From: Muricea muricata
Lineage: Eukaryota > Cnidaria > Anthozoa > Malacalcyonacea > Plexauridae
Assembly: GCA_963855995.1 (NCBI GenBank)
Contig: OY979725.1
Span: 1,922,001 to 1,986,000, forward strand
DNA: 64,000 nucleotides
Direction: 5' to 3'
Below, piece after piece: positions 25,417-39,890 of this stretch (its first letter is position 1; each line of letters begins with the position of its first letter). The position numbers and the translations under genes are program-made. The notes below the pieces were generated by a model. The model was not told where the DNA came from, searched no databases, and saw nothing but the letters and a program-made list of their open reading frames with translations.

Positions 25417-27887
25417 GTCAAACATAATGGTAAACACTAGCACACTGTCTCAAGTACATGTTTACATCCCAAAACTTATATAGAACTTCAACCTGAGGCG
25501 ATATGATGATGTTTGAGTAATTTTACATGATTTCCATGCAAAATGGGAAGATGGCGAATGAAGACATATCCAAAATACAAACCCAGTAATAAGGCAATGA
25601 GCTGAAATGAGGCAGATTCTGAAAAAGCAATTAGATGCGTCATTCTGCCTCCAAACTAAGTTTTTTCTTATACTATGACTGATTCGATCACTTTTGCAAA
25701 GTTTCAAGCGATTTCGTCAAACTTTGCCGACTTTCAAAAATTCAGCCAAATATAACAAAGTAGGAGAAAGTCAAACATAGTAGTAAACACTAGCACACTG
25801 TCTCAAGTACATGTTTACATCCAAAAACTTATATAGAACTTCAACCTGAGGCGATATGATGATGTTTGAGTAATTTCACATGATTTCCATGCAAAATGGG
25901 AAGATGGCGAATGAAGACATATCCAAAATACAAACCCAGTAATAAGGCAATGAGCTGAAATGAGGCAGATTCTGAAAAAGCAATTAGATGCGTCGTTCTG
26001 CCTCCAAACTAAGTTTTTTCTTATACTATGACTGATTCGATCCCTTTTGCAAAGTTTCAAGCGATTTCGTCAAACTTTGCCGACTTTCAAAAATTCAGCT
26101 AAATATAACAAAGTAAAAGAAAGTCAAACATAGTGGTAAACACTAGCACACTGTCTCAAGTACATGTTTACATCCCAAAACTTATATAGAACTTCAACCT
26201 GAGGCGATATGATGATGTTTGAGTAATTTTACATGATTTCCATGCAAAATGGGAAGATGGCGAATGAAGACATATCCAAAATACAAACCCAGTAATAAGG
26301 CAATGAGCTGAAATGAGGCAGATTCTGAAAAAGCAATTAGATGCGTCGTTCTGCCTCCAAACTAAGTTTTTTCTTATACTATGACTGATTCGATCACTTT
26401 TGCAAAGTTTCAAGCGATTTCGTCAAACTTTGCCGACTTTCAAAAATTCAGCCAAATATAACAAAGTACGAGAAAGTCAAACATAGTGGTAAACACTAGC
26501 ACACTGTCTCAAGTACATGTTTAAATCCCAAAACTTATATAGAACTTCAACCTGAGGCGATATGATGATGTTTGAGTAATTTTACATGATTTCCATGCAA
26601 AATGGGAAGATGGCGAATGAAGACATATCCAAAATACAAACCCAGTAATAAGGCAATGAGCTGAAATGAGGCAGATTCTGAAAAAGCAATTAGATGCATC
26701 GTTCTGCCTCCAAACTAAGTTTTTTCTTATACTATGACTGATTCGATCGCTTTTGCAAAGTTTCAAGCGATTTCGTCAAACTTTGCCGACTTTCAAAAAT
26801 TCAGCCAAATATAACAAAGTAGGAGAAAGTCAAACATAGTGGTAAACACTAGCACACTGTCTCAAGTACATGTTTACATCCCAAAACTTATATAGAACTT
26901 CAACCTGAGGCGATATGATGATGTTTGAGTAATTTTACATGATTTCCATGCAAAATGGGAAGATGGCGAATGAAGACATATCCAAAATACAAACCCAGTA
27001 ATAAGGCAATGATCTGAAATGAGGCAGATTCTGAAAAAGCAATTAGATGCGTCGTTCTGCCTCCAAACTAAGTTTTTTCTTATACTATGACTGATTCGAT
27101 CGCTTTTGCAAAGTTTCAAGCGATTTCGTCAAACTTTGCCGACTTTCAAAAATTCAGCCAAATATAACAAAGTAGGAGAAAGTCAAACATAGTGGTAAAC
27201 ACTAGCACACTGTCTCAAGTACATGTTTACATCCCAAAACTTATATAGAACTTCAACCTGAGGCGATATGATGATGTTTGAGTAATTTTACATGATTTCC
27301 ATGCAAAATGGGAAGATGGCGAATGAAGACATATCCAAAATACAAACCCAGTAATAAGGCAATGAGCTGAAATGAGGCAGATTCTGAAAAAGCAATTAGA
27401 TGCGTCGTTCTGCCTCCAAACTAAGTTTTTTCTTATACTATGACTGATTCGATCACTTTTGCAAAGTTTCAAGCGATTTCGTGAAACTTTGCCGACTTTC
27501 AAAAATTCAGCCAAATATAACAAAGTAGGAGAAAGTCAAACATAGTAGTAAACACTAGCACACTGTCTCAAGTACATGTTTACATCCAAAAACTTATATA
27601 GAACTTCAACCTGAGGCGATATGATGATGTTTGAGTAATTTCACATGATTTCCATGCAAAATGGGAAGATGGCGAATGAAGACATATCCAAAATACAAAC
27701 CCAGTAATAAGGCAATGAGCTGAAATGAGGCAGATTCTGAAAAAGCAATTAGATGCGTCGTTCTGCCTCCAAACTAAGTTTTTTCTTATACTATGACTGA
27801 TTCGATCCCTTTTGCAAAGTTTCAAGCGATTTCGTCAATTTTTGCCGACTTTCAAAAATTCAGCTAAATATAACAAAGTAGGAGAAA
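25417..27887 (+). repeat. Second copy of the seven-monomer segment (73-79)
   Basis: This segment has the same subtype order as monomers 56-62, including the adjacent pair 302G then 305-306 TT. Its first four monomers also belong to the eight-monomer-spaced repeat, so the two duplications are nested. Confidence 0.85.
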
Positions 27888-30711
27888 GTCAAACATAGTG
27901 GTAAACACTAGCACACTGTCTCAAGTACATGTTTACATCCCAAAACTTATATAGAACTTCAACCTGAGGCGATATGATGATGTTTGAGTAATTTTACATG
28001 ATTTCCATGCAAAATGGGAAGATGGCGAATGAAGACATATCCAAAATACAAACCCAGTAATAAGGCAATGAGCTGAAATGAGGCAGATTCTGAAAAAGCG
28101 ATTAGATGCGTCGTTCTGCCTCCAAACTAAGTTTTTTCTTATACTATGACTGATTCGATCACTTTTGCAAAGTTTCAAGCGATTTCGTCAAACTTTGCCG
28201 ACTTTCAAAAATTCAGCCAAATATAACAAAGTAGGAGAAAGTCAAACATAGTGGTAAACACTAGCACACTGTCTCAAGTACATGTTTACATCCCAAAACT
28301 TATATAGAACTTCAACCTGAGGCGATATGATGATGTTTGAGTAATTTTACATGATTTCCATGCAAAATGGGAAGATGGCGAATGAAGACATATCCAAAAT
28401 ACAAACCCAGTAATAAGGCAATGAGCTGAAATGAGGCAGATTCTGAAAAAGCAATTAGATGCGTCGTTCTGCCTCCAAACTAAGTTTTTTCTTATACTAT
28501 GACTGATTCGATTGCTTTTGCAAAGTTTCAAGCGATTTCGTCAAACTTTGCCGACTTTCAAAAATTCAGCCAAATATAACAAAGTAGGAGAAAGTCAAAC
28601 ATAGTGGTAAACACTAGCACACTGTCTCAAGTACATGTTTACATCCCAAAACTTATATAGAACTTCAACCTGAGGCGATATGATGATGTTTAAGTAATTT
28701 TACATGATTTCCATGCAAAATGGGAAGATGGCGAATGAAGACATATCCAAAATACAAACCCAGTAATAAGGCAATGAGCTGAAATGAGGCAGATTCTGAA
28801 AAAGCAATTAGATGCGTCGTTCTGCCTCCAAACTAAGTTTTTTCTTATACTATGACTGATTCGATTGCTTTTGCAAAGTTTCAAGCGATTTCGTCAAACT
28901 TTGCCGACTTTCAAAAATTCAGCCAAATATAACAAAGTAGGAGAAAGTCAAACATAGTAGTAAACACTAGCACACTGTCTCAAGTACATGTTTACATCCA
29001 AAAACTTATATAGAACTTCAACCTGAGGCGATATGATGATGTTTGAGTAATTTTAAATGATTTCCATGCAAAATGGAAAGATGGCGAATGAAGACATATC
29101 CAAAATACAAACCCAGTAATAAGGCAATGAGCTGAAATGAGGCAGATTCTGAAAAAGCAATTAGATGCGTCGTTCTGCCTCCAAACTAAGTTTTTTCTTA
29201 TACTATGACTGATTCGATCACTTTTGCAAAGTTTCAAGGGATTTCGTCAAACTTTGCCGACTTTCAAAAATTCAGCCAAATATAACAAAGTACGAGAAAG
29301 TCAAACATAGTGGTAAACACTAGCACACTGTCTCAAGTACATGTTTAAATCCCAAAACTTATATAGAACTTCAACCTGAGGCGATATGATGATGTTTGAG
29401 TAATTTTACATGATTTCCATGCAAAATGGGAAGATGGCGAATGAAGACATATCCAAAATACAAACCCAGTAATAAGGCAATGAGCTGAAATGAGGCAGAT
29501 TCTGAAAAAGCAATTAGATGCGTCGTTCTGCCTCCAAACTAAGTTTTTTCTTATACTATGACTGATTCGATCACTTTTGCAAAGTTTCAAGCGATTTCGT
29601 CAAACTTTGCCGACTTTCAAAAATTCAGCCAAATATAACAAAGTAGGAGAAAGTCAAACATAGTGGTAAACACTAGCACACTGTCTCAAGTACATGTTTA
29701 CATCCCAAAACTTATATAGAACTTCAACCTGAGGCGATATGATGATGTTTGAGTAATTTTACATGATTTCCATGCAAAATGGGAAGATGGCGAATGAAGA
29801 CATATCCAAAATACAAACCCAGTAATAAGGCAATGAGCTGAAATGAGGCAGATTCTGAAAAAGCAATTAGATGCGTCATTCTGCCTCCAAACTAAGTTTT
29901 TTCTTATACTATGACTGATTCGATCACTTTTGCAAAGTTTCAAGCGATTTCGTCAAACTTTGCCGACTTTCAAAAATTCAGCCAAATATAACAAAGTAGG
30001 AGAAAGTCAAACATAGTAGTAAACACTAGCACACTGTCTCAAGTACATGTTTACATCCAAAAACTTATATAGAACTTCAACCTGAGGCGATATGATGATG
30101 TTTGAGTAATTTCACATGATTTCCATGCAAAATGGGAAGATGGCGAATGAAGACATATCCAAAATACAAACCCAGTAATAAGGCAATGAGCTGAAATGAG
30201 GCAGATTCTGAAAAAGCAATTAGATGCGTCGTTCTGCCTCCAAACTAAGTTTTTTCTTATACTATGACTGATTCGATCCCTTTTGCAAAGTTTCAAGCGA
30301 TTTCGTCAAACTTTGCCGACTTTCAAAAATTCAGCTAAATATAACAAAGTAAAAGAAAGTCAAACATAGTGGTAAACACTAGCACACTGTCTCAAGTACA
30401 TGTTTACATCCCAAAACTTATATAGAACTTCAACCTGAGGCGATATGATGATGTTTGAGTAATTTTACATGATTTCCATGCAAAATGGGAAGATGGCGAA
30501 TGAAGACATATCCAAAATACAAACCCAGTAATAAGGCAATGAGCTGAAATGAGGCAGATTCTGAAAAAGCAATTAGATGCGTCGTTCTGCCTCCAAACTA
30601 AGTTTTTTCTTATACTATGACTGATTCGATTGCTTTTGCAAAGTTTCAAGCGATTTCGTCAAACTTTGCCGACTTTCAAAAATTCAGCCAAATATAACAA
30701 AGTAGGAGAAA
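27182..30711 (+). repeat. Ten-monomer cassette (78-87), parts reused at 46245-54010
   Basis: Order: 302G; 108C/CC/305-306 TT/331T; 213G; TG; 99A/TG; 13A/54A/110A/131A/293G/347C; 49A; 226A; 108C/CC with 347-348 AA; TG. Monomers 78-85 match 132-139, and 81-87 match 147-153. The 110A and 293G changes mark a distinctive subtype seen here and in monomers 70, 137, 149 and 173; monomer 146 has 110A without 293G. Confidence 0.8.
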
Positions 30712-31417
30712 GTCAAACATAGTGGTAGACACTAGCACACTGTCTCAAGTACATGTTTACATCCCAAAACTTATATAGAACTTCAACCTGAGGCGATATG
30801 ATGATGTTTGAGTAATTTTACATGATTTCCATGCAAAATGGGAAGATGGCGAATGAAGACATATCCAAAATACAAACCCAGTAATAAGGCAATGAGCTGA
30901 AATGAGGCAGATTCTGAAAAAGCAATTAGATGCGTCGTTCTGCCTCCAAACTAAGTTTTTTCTTATACTATGACTGATTCGATCACTTTTGCAAAGTTTC
31001 AAGCGATTTCGTCAAACTTTGCCGACTTTCAAAAATTCAGCCAAATATAACAAAGTAGGAGAAAGTCAAACATAGTGGTAAACACTAGCACACTGTCTCA
31101 AGTACATGTTTACATCCCAAAACTTATATAGAACTTCAACCTGAGGCGATATGATGATGTTTGAGTAATTTTACACGATTTCCATGCAAAATGGGAAGAT
31201 GGCGAATGAAGACATATCCAAAATACAAACCCAGTAATAAGGCAATGAGCTGAAATGAGGCAGATTCTGAAAAAGCAATTAGATGCGTCGTTCTGCCTCC
31301 AAACTAAGTTTTTTCTTATACTATGACTGATTCGATCACTTTTGCAAAGTTTCAAGCGATTTCGTCAAACTTTGCCGACTTTCAAAAATTCAGCCAAATA
31401 TAACAAAGTAGGAGAAA

Positions 31418-33535
31418 GTCAAACATAGTGGTAAACACTAGCACACTGTCTCAAGTACATGTTTACATCCCAAAACTTATATAGAACTTCAACCTGAGGC
31501 GATATGATGATGTTTGAGTAATTTTACATGATTTCCATGCAAAATGGGAAGATGGCGAATGAAGACATATCCAAAATACAAACCCAGTAATAAGGCAATG
31601 AGCTGAAATGAGGCAGATTCTGAAAAAGCGATTAGATGCGTCGTTCTGCCTCCAAACTAAGTTTTTTCTTATACTATGACTGATTCGATTGCTTTTGCAA
31701 AGTTTCAAGCGATTTCGTCAAACTTTGCCGACTTTCAAAAATTCAGCCAAATATAACAAAGTAGGAGAAAGTCAAACATAGTGGTAGACACTAGCACACT
31801 GTCTCAAGTACATGTTTACATCCCAAAACTTATATAGAACTTCAACCTGAGGCGATATGATGATGTTTGAGTAATTTTACATGATTTCCATGCAAAATGG
31901 AAAGATGGCGAATGAAGACATATCCAAAATACAAACCCAGTAATAAGGCAATGAGCTGAAATGAGGCAGATTCTGAAAAAGCAATTAGATGCGTCGTTCT
32001 GCCTCCAAACTAAGTTTTTTCTTATACTATGACTGATTCGATCGCTTTTGCAAAGTTTCAAGCGATTTCGTCAAACTTTGCCGACTTTCAAAAATTCAGC
32101 CAAATATAACAAAGTAGGAGAAAGTCAAACATAGTGGTAAACACTAGCACACTGTCTCAAGTACATGTTTACATCCCAAAACTTATATAGAACTTCAACC
32201 TGAGGCGATATGATGATGTTTGAGTAATTTTACATGATTTCCATGCAAAATGGGAAGATGGCGAATGAAGACATATCCAAAATACAAACCCAGTAATAAG
32301 GCAATGAGCTGAAATGAGGCAGATTCTGAAAAAGCAATTAGATGCGTCGTTCTGCCTCCAAACTAAGTTTTTTCTTATACTATGACTGATTCGATCACTT
32401 TTGCAAAGTTTCAAGCGATTTCGTCAAACTTTGCCGACTTTCAAAAATTCAGCCAAATATAACAAAGTAGGAGAAAGTCAAACATAGTGGTAAACACTAG
32501 CACACTGTCTCAAGTACATGTTTACATCCCAAAACTTATATAGAACTTCAACCTGAGGCGATATGATGATGTTTGAGTAATTTTACATGATTTCCATGCA
32601 AAATGGGAAGATGGCGAATGAAGACATATCCAAAATACAAACCCAGTAATAAGGCAATGAGCTGAAATGAGGCAGATTCTGAAAAAGCGATTAGATGCGT
32701 CGTTCTGCCTCCAAACTAAGTTTTTTCTTATACTATGACTGATTCGATTGCTTTTGCAAAGTTTCAAGCGATTTCGTCAAACTTTGCCGACTTTCAAAAA
32801 TTCAGCCAAATATAACAAAGTAGGAGAAAGTCAAACATAGTGGTAGACACTAGCACACTGTCTCAAGTACATGTTTACATCCCAAAACTTATATAGAACT
32901 TCAACCTGAGGCGATATGATGATGTTTGAGTAATTTTACATGATTTCCATGCAAAATGGAAAGATGGCGAATGAAGACATATCCAAAATACAAACCCAGT
33001 AATAAGGCAATGAGCTGAAATGAGGCAGATTCTGAAAAAGCAATTAGATGCGTCGTTCTGCCTCCAAACTAAGTTTTTTCTTATACTATGACTGATTCGA
33101 TCGCTTTTGCAAAGTTTCAAGCGATTTCGTCAAACTTTGCCGACTTTCAAAAATTCAGCCAAATATAACAAAGTAGGAGAAAGTCAAACATAGTGGTAAA
33201 CACTAGCACACTGTCTCAAGTACATGTTTACATCCCAAAACTTATATAGAACTTCAACCTGAGGCGATATGATGATGTTTGAGTAATTTTACATGATTTC
33301 CATGCAAAATGGGAAGATGGCGAATGAAGACATATCCAAAATACAAACCCAGTAATAAGGCAATGAGCTGAAATGAGGCAGATTCTGAAAAAGCAATTAG
33401 ATGCGTCGTTCTGCCTCCAAACTAAGTTTTTTCTTATACTATGACTGATTCGATCACTTTTGCAAAGTTTCAAGCGATTTCGTCAAACTTTGCCGACTTT
33501 CAAAAATTCAGCCAAATATAACAAAGTAGGAGAAA
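31418..33535 (+). repeat. Three-monomer tandem duplication (90-92 and 93-95)
   Basis: The triplet 213G/TG, then 17G/131A/CG, then baseline occurs twice in a row. It is preceded by monomer 89 with the rare 112C. The order recalls monomers 1-5 at the left edge of the window, where the 17G/131A monomer has CC instead of CG at 273-274. Confidence 0.85.
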
Positions 33536-33888
33536 GTCAAACATAGTGGTAAACACTAGCACACTGTCTCAAGTACATGTTTACATCCCAAAACTTATAT
33601 AGAACTTCAACCTGAGGCGATATGATGATGTTTGAGTAATTTTACATGATTTCCATGCAAAATGGGAAGATGGCGAATGAAGACATATCCAAAATACAAA
33701 CCCAGTAATAAGGCAATGAGCTGAAATGAGGCAGATTCTGAAAAAGCAATTAGATGCGTCGTTCTGCCTCCAAACTAAGTTTTTTCTTATACTATGACTG
33801 ATTCGATCGCTTTTGCAAAGTTTCAAGCGATTTCGTCAAACTTTGCCGACTTTCAAAAATTCAGCCAAATATAACAAAGTAGGAGAAA

Positions 33889-34242
33889 GTCAAACATAGT
33901 GGTAAACACTAGCACACTGTCTCAAGTACATGTTTACATCCCAAAACTTATATAGAACTTCAACCTGAGGCGATATGATGATGTTTAAGTAATTTTACAT
34001 GATTTCCATGCAAAATGGGAAGATGGCAAATGAAGACATATCCAAAATACAAACCCAGTAATAAAGCAATGAGCTGAAATGAGGCAGATTCTGAAAAAGC
34101 AATTAGATGCGTCGTTCTGCCTCCAAACTAAGTTTTTTCTTATACTATTGACTGATTCGATTGCTTTTGCAAAGTTTCAAGCGATTTCGTCAAACTTTGC
34201 CGACTTTAAAAAATTCAGCCAAATATAACAAAGTAGGAGAAA
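33889..34242 (+). repeat. Monomer 97, 354 bp, one-base insertion
   Basis: An extra T lies in TACTATTGACTG at 34148-34149, where all other copies read TACTATGACTG. It is the only insertion I found in the window. The monomer otherwise has the full 99A/140A/177A/319A/TG subtype, and the phase of all later monomers is shifted by +1. Confidence 0.93.
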
Positions 34243-35654
34243 GTCAAACATAGTGGTAAACACTAGCACACTGTCTCAAGTACATGTTTACATCCCAAAA
34301 CTTATATAGAACTTCAACCTGAGGCGATATGATGATGTTTAAGTAATTTTACATGATTTCCATGCAAAATGGGAAGATGGCGAATGAAGACATATCCAAA
34401 ATACAAACCCAGTAATAAGGCAATGAGCTGAAATGAGGCAGATTCTGAAAAAGCAATTAGATGCGTCGTTCTGCCTCCAAACTAAGTTTTTTCTTATACT
34501 ATGACTGATTCGATTGCTTTTGCAAAGTTTCAAGCGATTTCGTCAAACTTTGCCGACTTTCAAAAATTCAGCCAAATATAACAAAGTAGGAGAAAGTCAA
34601 ACATAGTAGTAAACACTAGCACACTGTCTCAAGTACATGTTTACATCCAAAAACTTATATAGAACTTCAACCTGAGGCGATATGATGATGTTTGAGTAAT
34701 TTTACATGATTTCCATGCAAAATGGAAAGATGGCGAATGAAGACATATCCAAAATACAAACCCAGTAATAAGGCAATGAGCTGAAATGAGGCAGATTCTG
34801 AAAAAGCAATTAGATGCGTCGTTCTGCCTCCAAACTAAGTTTTTTCTTATACTATGACTGATTCGATCACTTTTGCAAAGTTTCAAGCGATTTCGTCAAA
34901 CTTTGCCGACTTTCAAAAATTCAGCCAAATATAACAAAGTACGAGAAAGTCAAACATAGTGGTAAACACTAGCACACTGTCTCAAGTACATGTTTAAATC
35001 CCAAAACTTATATAGAACTTCAACCTGAGGCGATATGATGATGTTTGAGTAATTTTACATGATTTCCATGCAAAATGGGAAGATGGCGAATGAAGACATA
35101 TCCAAAATACAAACCCAGTAATAAGGCAATGAGCTGAAATGAGGCAGATTCTGAAAAAGCAATTAGATGCATCGTTCTGCCTCCAAACTAAGTTTTTTCT
35201 TATACTATGACTGATTCGATCGCTTTTGCAAAGTTTCAAGCGATTTCGTCAAACTTTGCCGACTTTCAAAAATTCAGCCAAATATAACAAAGTAGGAGAA
35301 AGTCAAACATAGTGGTAAACACTAGCACACTGTCTCAAGTACATGTTTACATCCCAAAACTTATATAGAACTTCAACCTGAGGCGATATGATGATGTTTG
35401 AGTAATTTTACATGATTTCCATGCAAAATGGGAAGATGGCGAATGAAGACATATCCAAAATACAAACCCAGTAATAAGGCAATGATCTGAAATGAGGCAG
35501 ATTCTGAAAAAGCAATTAGATGCGTCGTTCTGCCTCCAAACTAAGTTTTTTCTTATACTATGACTGATTCGATTGCTTTTGCAAAGTTTCAAGCGATTTC
35601 GTCAAACTTTGCCGACTTTCAAAAATTCAGCCAAATATAACAAAGTAGGAGAAA
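33889..35654 (+). repeat. Five-monomer cassette (97-101), first of four
   Basis: Order: 99A/140A/177A/319A/TG; 99A/TG; 13A/54A/131A/347C; 49A/223A/CG; 185T. The cassette recurs at monomers 109-113, 121-125 and 157-161. The first three are spaced 12 monomers apart, but the seven monomers between them differ, so only this cassette is shared. Confidence 0.8.
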
Positions 35655-36007
35655 GTCAAACATAGTAGTAAACACTAGCACACTGTCTCAAGTACATGTT
35701 TACATCCAAAAACTTATATAGAACTTCAACCTGAGGCGATATGATGATGTTTGAGTAATTTTACATGATTTCCATGCAAAATGGGAAGATGGCGAATGAA
35801 GACATATCCAAAATACAAACCCAGTAATAAGGCAATGATCTGAAATGAGGCAGATTCTGAAAAAGCAATTAGATGCGTCGTTCTGCCTCCAAACTAAGTT
35901 TTTTCTTATACTATGACTGATTCGATTGCTTTTGCAAAGTTTCAAGCGATTTCGTCAAACTTTGCCGACTTTCAAAAATTCAGCCAAATATAACAAAGTA
36001 GGAGAAA

Positions 36008-37772
36008 GTCAAACATAGTGGTAAACACTAGCACACTGTCTCAAGTACATGTTTACATCCCAAAACTTATATAGAACTTCAACCTGAGGCGATATGATGA
36101 TGTTTGAGTAATTTTACATGATTTCCATGCAAAATGGGAAGATGGCGAATGAAGACATATCCAAAATACAAACCCAGTAATAAGGCAATGAGCTGAAATG
36201 AGGCAGATTCTGAAAAAGCAATTAGATGCGTCGTTCTGCCTCCAAACTAAGTTTTTTCTTATACTATGACTGATTCGATCGCTTTTGCAAAGTTTCAAGC
36301 GATTTCGTCAAACTTTGCCGACTTTCAAAAATTCAGCCAAATATAACAAAGTAGGAGAAAGTCAAACATAGTGGTAAACACTAGCACACTGTCTCAAGTA
36401 CATGTTTACATCCCAAAACTTATATAGAACTTCAACCTGAGGCGATATGATGATGTTTAAGTAATTTTACATGATTTCCATGCAAAATGGGAAGATGGCA
36501 AATGAAGACATATCCAAAATACAAACCCAGTAATAAAGCAATGAGCTGAAATGAGGCAGATTCTGAAAAAGCAATTAGATGCGTCGTTCTGCCTCCAAAC
36601 TAAGTTTTTTCTTATACTATGACTGATTCGATTGCTTTTGCAAAGTTTCAAGCGATTTCGTCAAACTTTGCCGACTTTAAAAAATTCAGCCAAATATAAC
36701 AAAGTAGGAGAAAGTCAAACATAGTGGTAAACACTAGCACACTGTCTCAAGTACATGTTTACATCCCAAAACTTATATAGAACTTCAACCTGAGGCGATA
36801 TGATGATGTTTAAGTAATTTTACATGATTTCCATGCAAAATGGGAAGATGGCGAATGAAGACATATCCAAAATACAAACCCAGTAATAAGGCAATGAGCT
36901 GAAATGAGGCAGATTCTGAAAAAGCAATTAGATGCGTCGTTCTGCCTCCAAACTAAGTTTTTTCTTATACTATGACTGATTCGATTGCTTTTGCAAAGTT
37001 TCAAGCGATTTCGTCAAACTTTGCCGACTTTCAAAAATTCAGCCAAATATAACAAAGTAGGAGAAAGTCAAACATAGTGGTAAACACTAGCACACTGTCT
37101 CAAGTACATGTTTACATCCCAAAACTTATATAGAACTTCAACCTGAGGCGATATGATGATGTTTAAGTAATTTTACATGATTTCCATGCAAAATGGGAAG
37201 ATGGCAAATGAAGACATATCCAAAATACAAACCCAGTAATAAAGCAATGAGCTGAAATGAGGCAGATTCTGAAAAAGCAATTAGATGCGTCGTTCTGCCT
37301 CCAAACTAAGTTTTTTCTTATACTATGACTGATTCGATCCCTTTTGCAAAGTTTCAAGCGATTTCGTCAAACTTTGCCGACTTTAAAAAATTCAGCCAAA
37401 TATAACAAAGTAGGAGAAAGTCAAACATAGTGGTAAACACTAGCACACTGTCTCAAGTACATGTTTACATCCCAAAACTTATATAGAACTTCAACCTGAG
37501 GCGATATGATGATGTTTAAGTAATTTTACATGATTTCCATGCAAAATGGGAAGATGGCGAATGAAGACATATCCAAAATACAAACCCAGTAATAAGGCAA
37601 TGATCTGAAATGAGGCAGATTCTGAAAAAGCAATTAGATGCGTCGTTCTGCCTCCAAACTAAGTTTTTTCTTATACTATGACTGATTCGATTGCTTTTGC
37701 AAAGTTTCAAGCGATTTCGTCAAACTTTGCCGACTTTCAAAAATTCAGCCAAATATAACAAAGTAGGAGAAA
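36008..37772 (+). repeat. Five-monomer block (103-107) related to the next five
   Basis: Monomers 103-105 (CG; 99A/140A/177A/319A/TG; 99A/TG) match 108-110. Monomer 106 again has 99A, 140A, 177A and 319A but CC at 273-274. Monomer 107 combines 99A with 185T. These two appear to be recombinants between neighbouring subtypes. Confidence 0.7.
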
Positions 37773-38125
37773 GTCAAACATAGTGGTAAACACTAGCACA
37801 CTGTCTCAAGTACATGTTTACATCCCAAAACTTATATAGAACTTCAACCTGAGGCGATATGATGATGTTTGAGTAATTTTACATGATTTCCATGCAAAAT
37901 GGGAAGATGGCGAATGAAGACATATCCAAAATACAAACCCAGTAATAAGGCAATGAGCTGAAATGAGGCAGATTCTGAAAAAGCAATTAGATGCGTCGTT
38001 CTGCCTCCAAACTAAGTTTTTTCTTATACTATGACTGATTCGATCGCTTTTGCAAAGTTTCAAGCGATTTCGTCAAACTTTGCCGACTTTCAAAAATTCA
38101 GCCAAATATAACAAAGTAGGAGAAA

Positions 38126-39890
38126 GTCAAACATAGTGGTAAACACTAGCACACTGTCTCAAGTACATGTTTACATCCCAAAACTTATATAGAACTTCAA
38201 CCTGAGGCGATATGATGATGTTTAAGTAATTTTACATGATTTCCATGCAAAATGGGAAGATGGCAAATGAAGACATATCCAAAATACAAACCCAGTAATA
38301 AAGCAATGAGCTGAAATGAGGCAGATTCTGAAAAAGCAATTAGATGCGTCGTTCTGCCTCCAAACTAAGTTTTTTCTTATACTATGACTGATTCGATTGC
38401 TTTTGCAAAGTTTCAAGCGATTTCGTCAAACTTTGCCGACTTTAAAAAATTCAGCCAAATATAACAAAGTAGGAGAAAGTCAAACATAGTGGTAAACACT
38501 AGCACACTGTCTCAAGTACATGTTTACATCCCAAAACTTATATAGAACTTCAACCTGAGGCGATATGATGATGTTTAAGTAATTTTACATGATTTCCATG
38601 CAAAATGGGAAGATGGCGAATGAAGACATATCCAAAATACAAACCCAGTAATAAGGCAATGAGCTGAAATGAGGCAGATTCTGAAAAAGCAATTAGATGC
38701 GTCGTTCTGCCTCCAAACTAAGTTTTTTCTTATACTATGACTGATTCGATTGCTTTTGCAAAGTTTCAAGCGATTTCGTCAAACTTTGCCGACTTTCAAA
38801 AATTCAGCCAAATATAACAAAGTAGGAGAAAGTCAAACATAGTAGTAAACACTAGCACACTGTCTCAAGTACATGTTTACATCCAAAAACTTATATAGAA
38901 CTTCAACCTGAGGCGATATGATGATGTTTGAGTAATTTTACATGATTTCCATGCAAAATGGAAAGATGGCGAATGAAGACATATCCAAAATACAAACCCA
39001 GTAATAAGGCAATGAGCTGAAATGAGGCAGATTCTGAAAAAGCAATTAGATGCGTCGTTCTGCCTCCAAACTAAGTTTTTTCTTATACTATGACTGATTC
39101 GATCACTTTTGCAAAGTTTCAAGCGATTTCGTCAAACTTTGCCGACTTTCAAAAATTCAGCCAAATATAACAAAGTACGAGAAAGTCAAACATAGTGGTA
39201 AACACTAGCACACTGTCTCAAGTACATGTTTAAATCCCAAAACTTATATAGAACTTCAACCTGAGGCGATATGATGATGTTTGAGTAATTTTACATGATT
39301 TCCATGCAAAATGGGAAGATGGCGAATGAAGACATATCCAAAATACAAACCCAGTAATAAGGCAATGAGCTGAAATCAGGCAGATTCTGAAAAAGCAATT
39401 AGATGCATCGTTCTGCCTCCAAACTAAGTTTTTTCTTATACTATGACTGATTCGATCGCTTTTGCAAAGTTTCAAGCGATTTCGTCAAACTTTGCCGACT
39501 TTCAAAAATTCAGCCAAATATAACAAAGTAGGAGAAAGTCAAACATAGTGGTAAACACTAGCACACTGTCTCAAGTACATGTTTACATCCCAAAACTTAT
39601 ATAGAACTTCAACCTGAGGCGATATGATGATGTTTGAGTAATTTTACATGATTTCCATGCAAAATGGGAAGATGGCGAATGAAGACATATCCAAAATACA
39701 AACCCAGTAATAAGGCAATGATCTGAAATGAGGCAGATTCTGAAAAAGCAATTAGATGCGTCGTTCTGCCTCCAAACTAAGTTTTTTCTTATACTATGAC
39801 TGATTCGATTGCTTTTGCAAAGTTTCAAGCGATTTCGTCAAACTTTGCCGACTTTCAAAAATTCAGCCAAATATAACAAAGTAGGAGAAA
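38126..39890 (+). repeat. Five-monomer cassette (109-113), second copy
   Basis: This copy has the same five subtypes as monomers 97-101. Monomer 112 has a private change at position 193 (ATCAGG for ATGAGG, near 39377). The last three subtypes are repeated at once in monomers 114-116 (39891-40949), a three-monomer tandem duplication in which monomer 114 gained 177A and monomer 116 has CG instead of TG. Confidence 0.8.
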
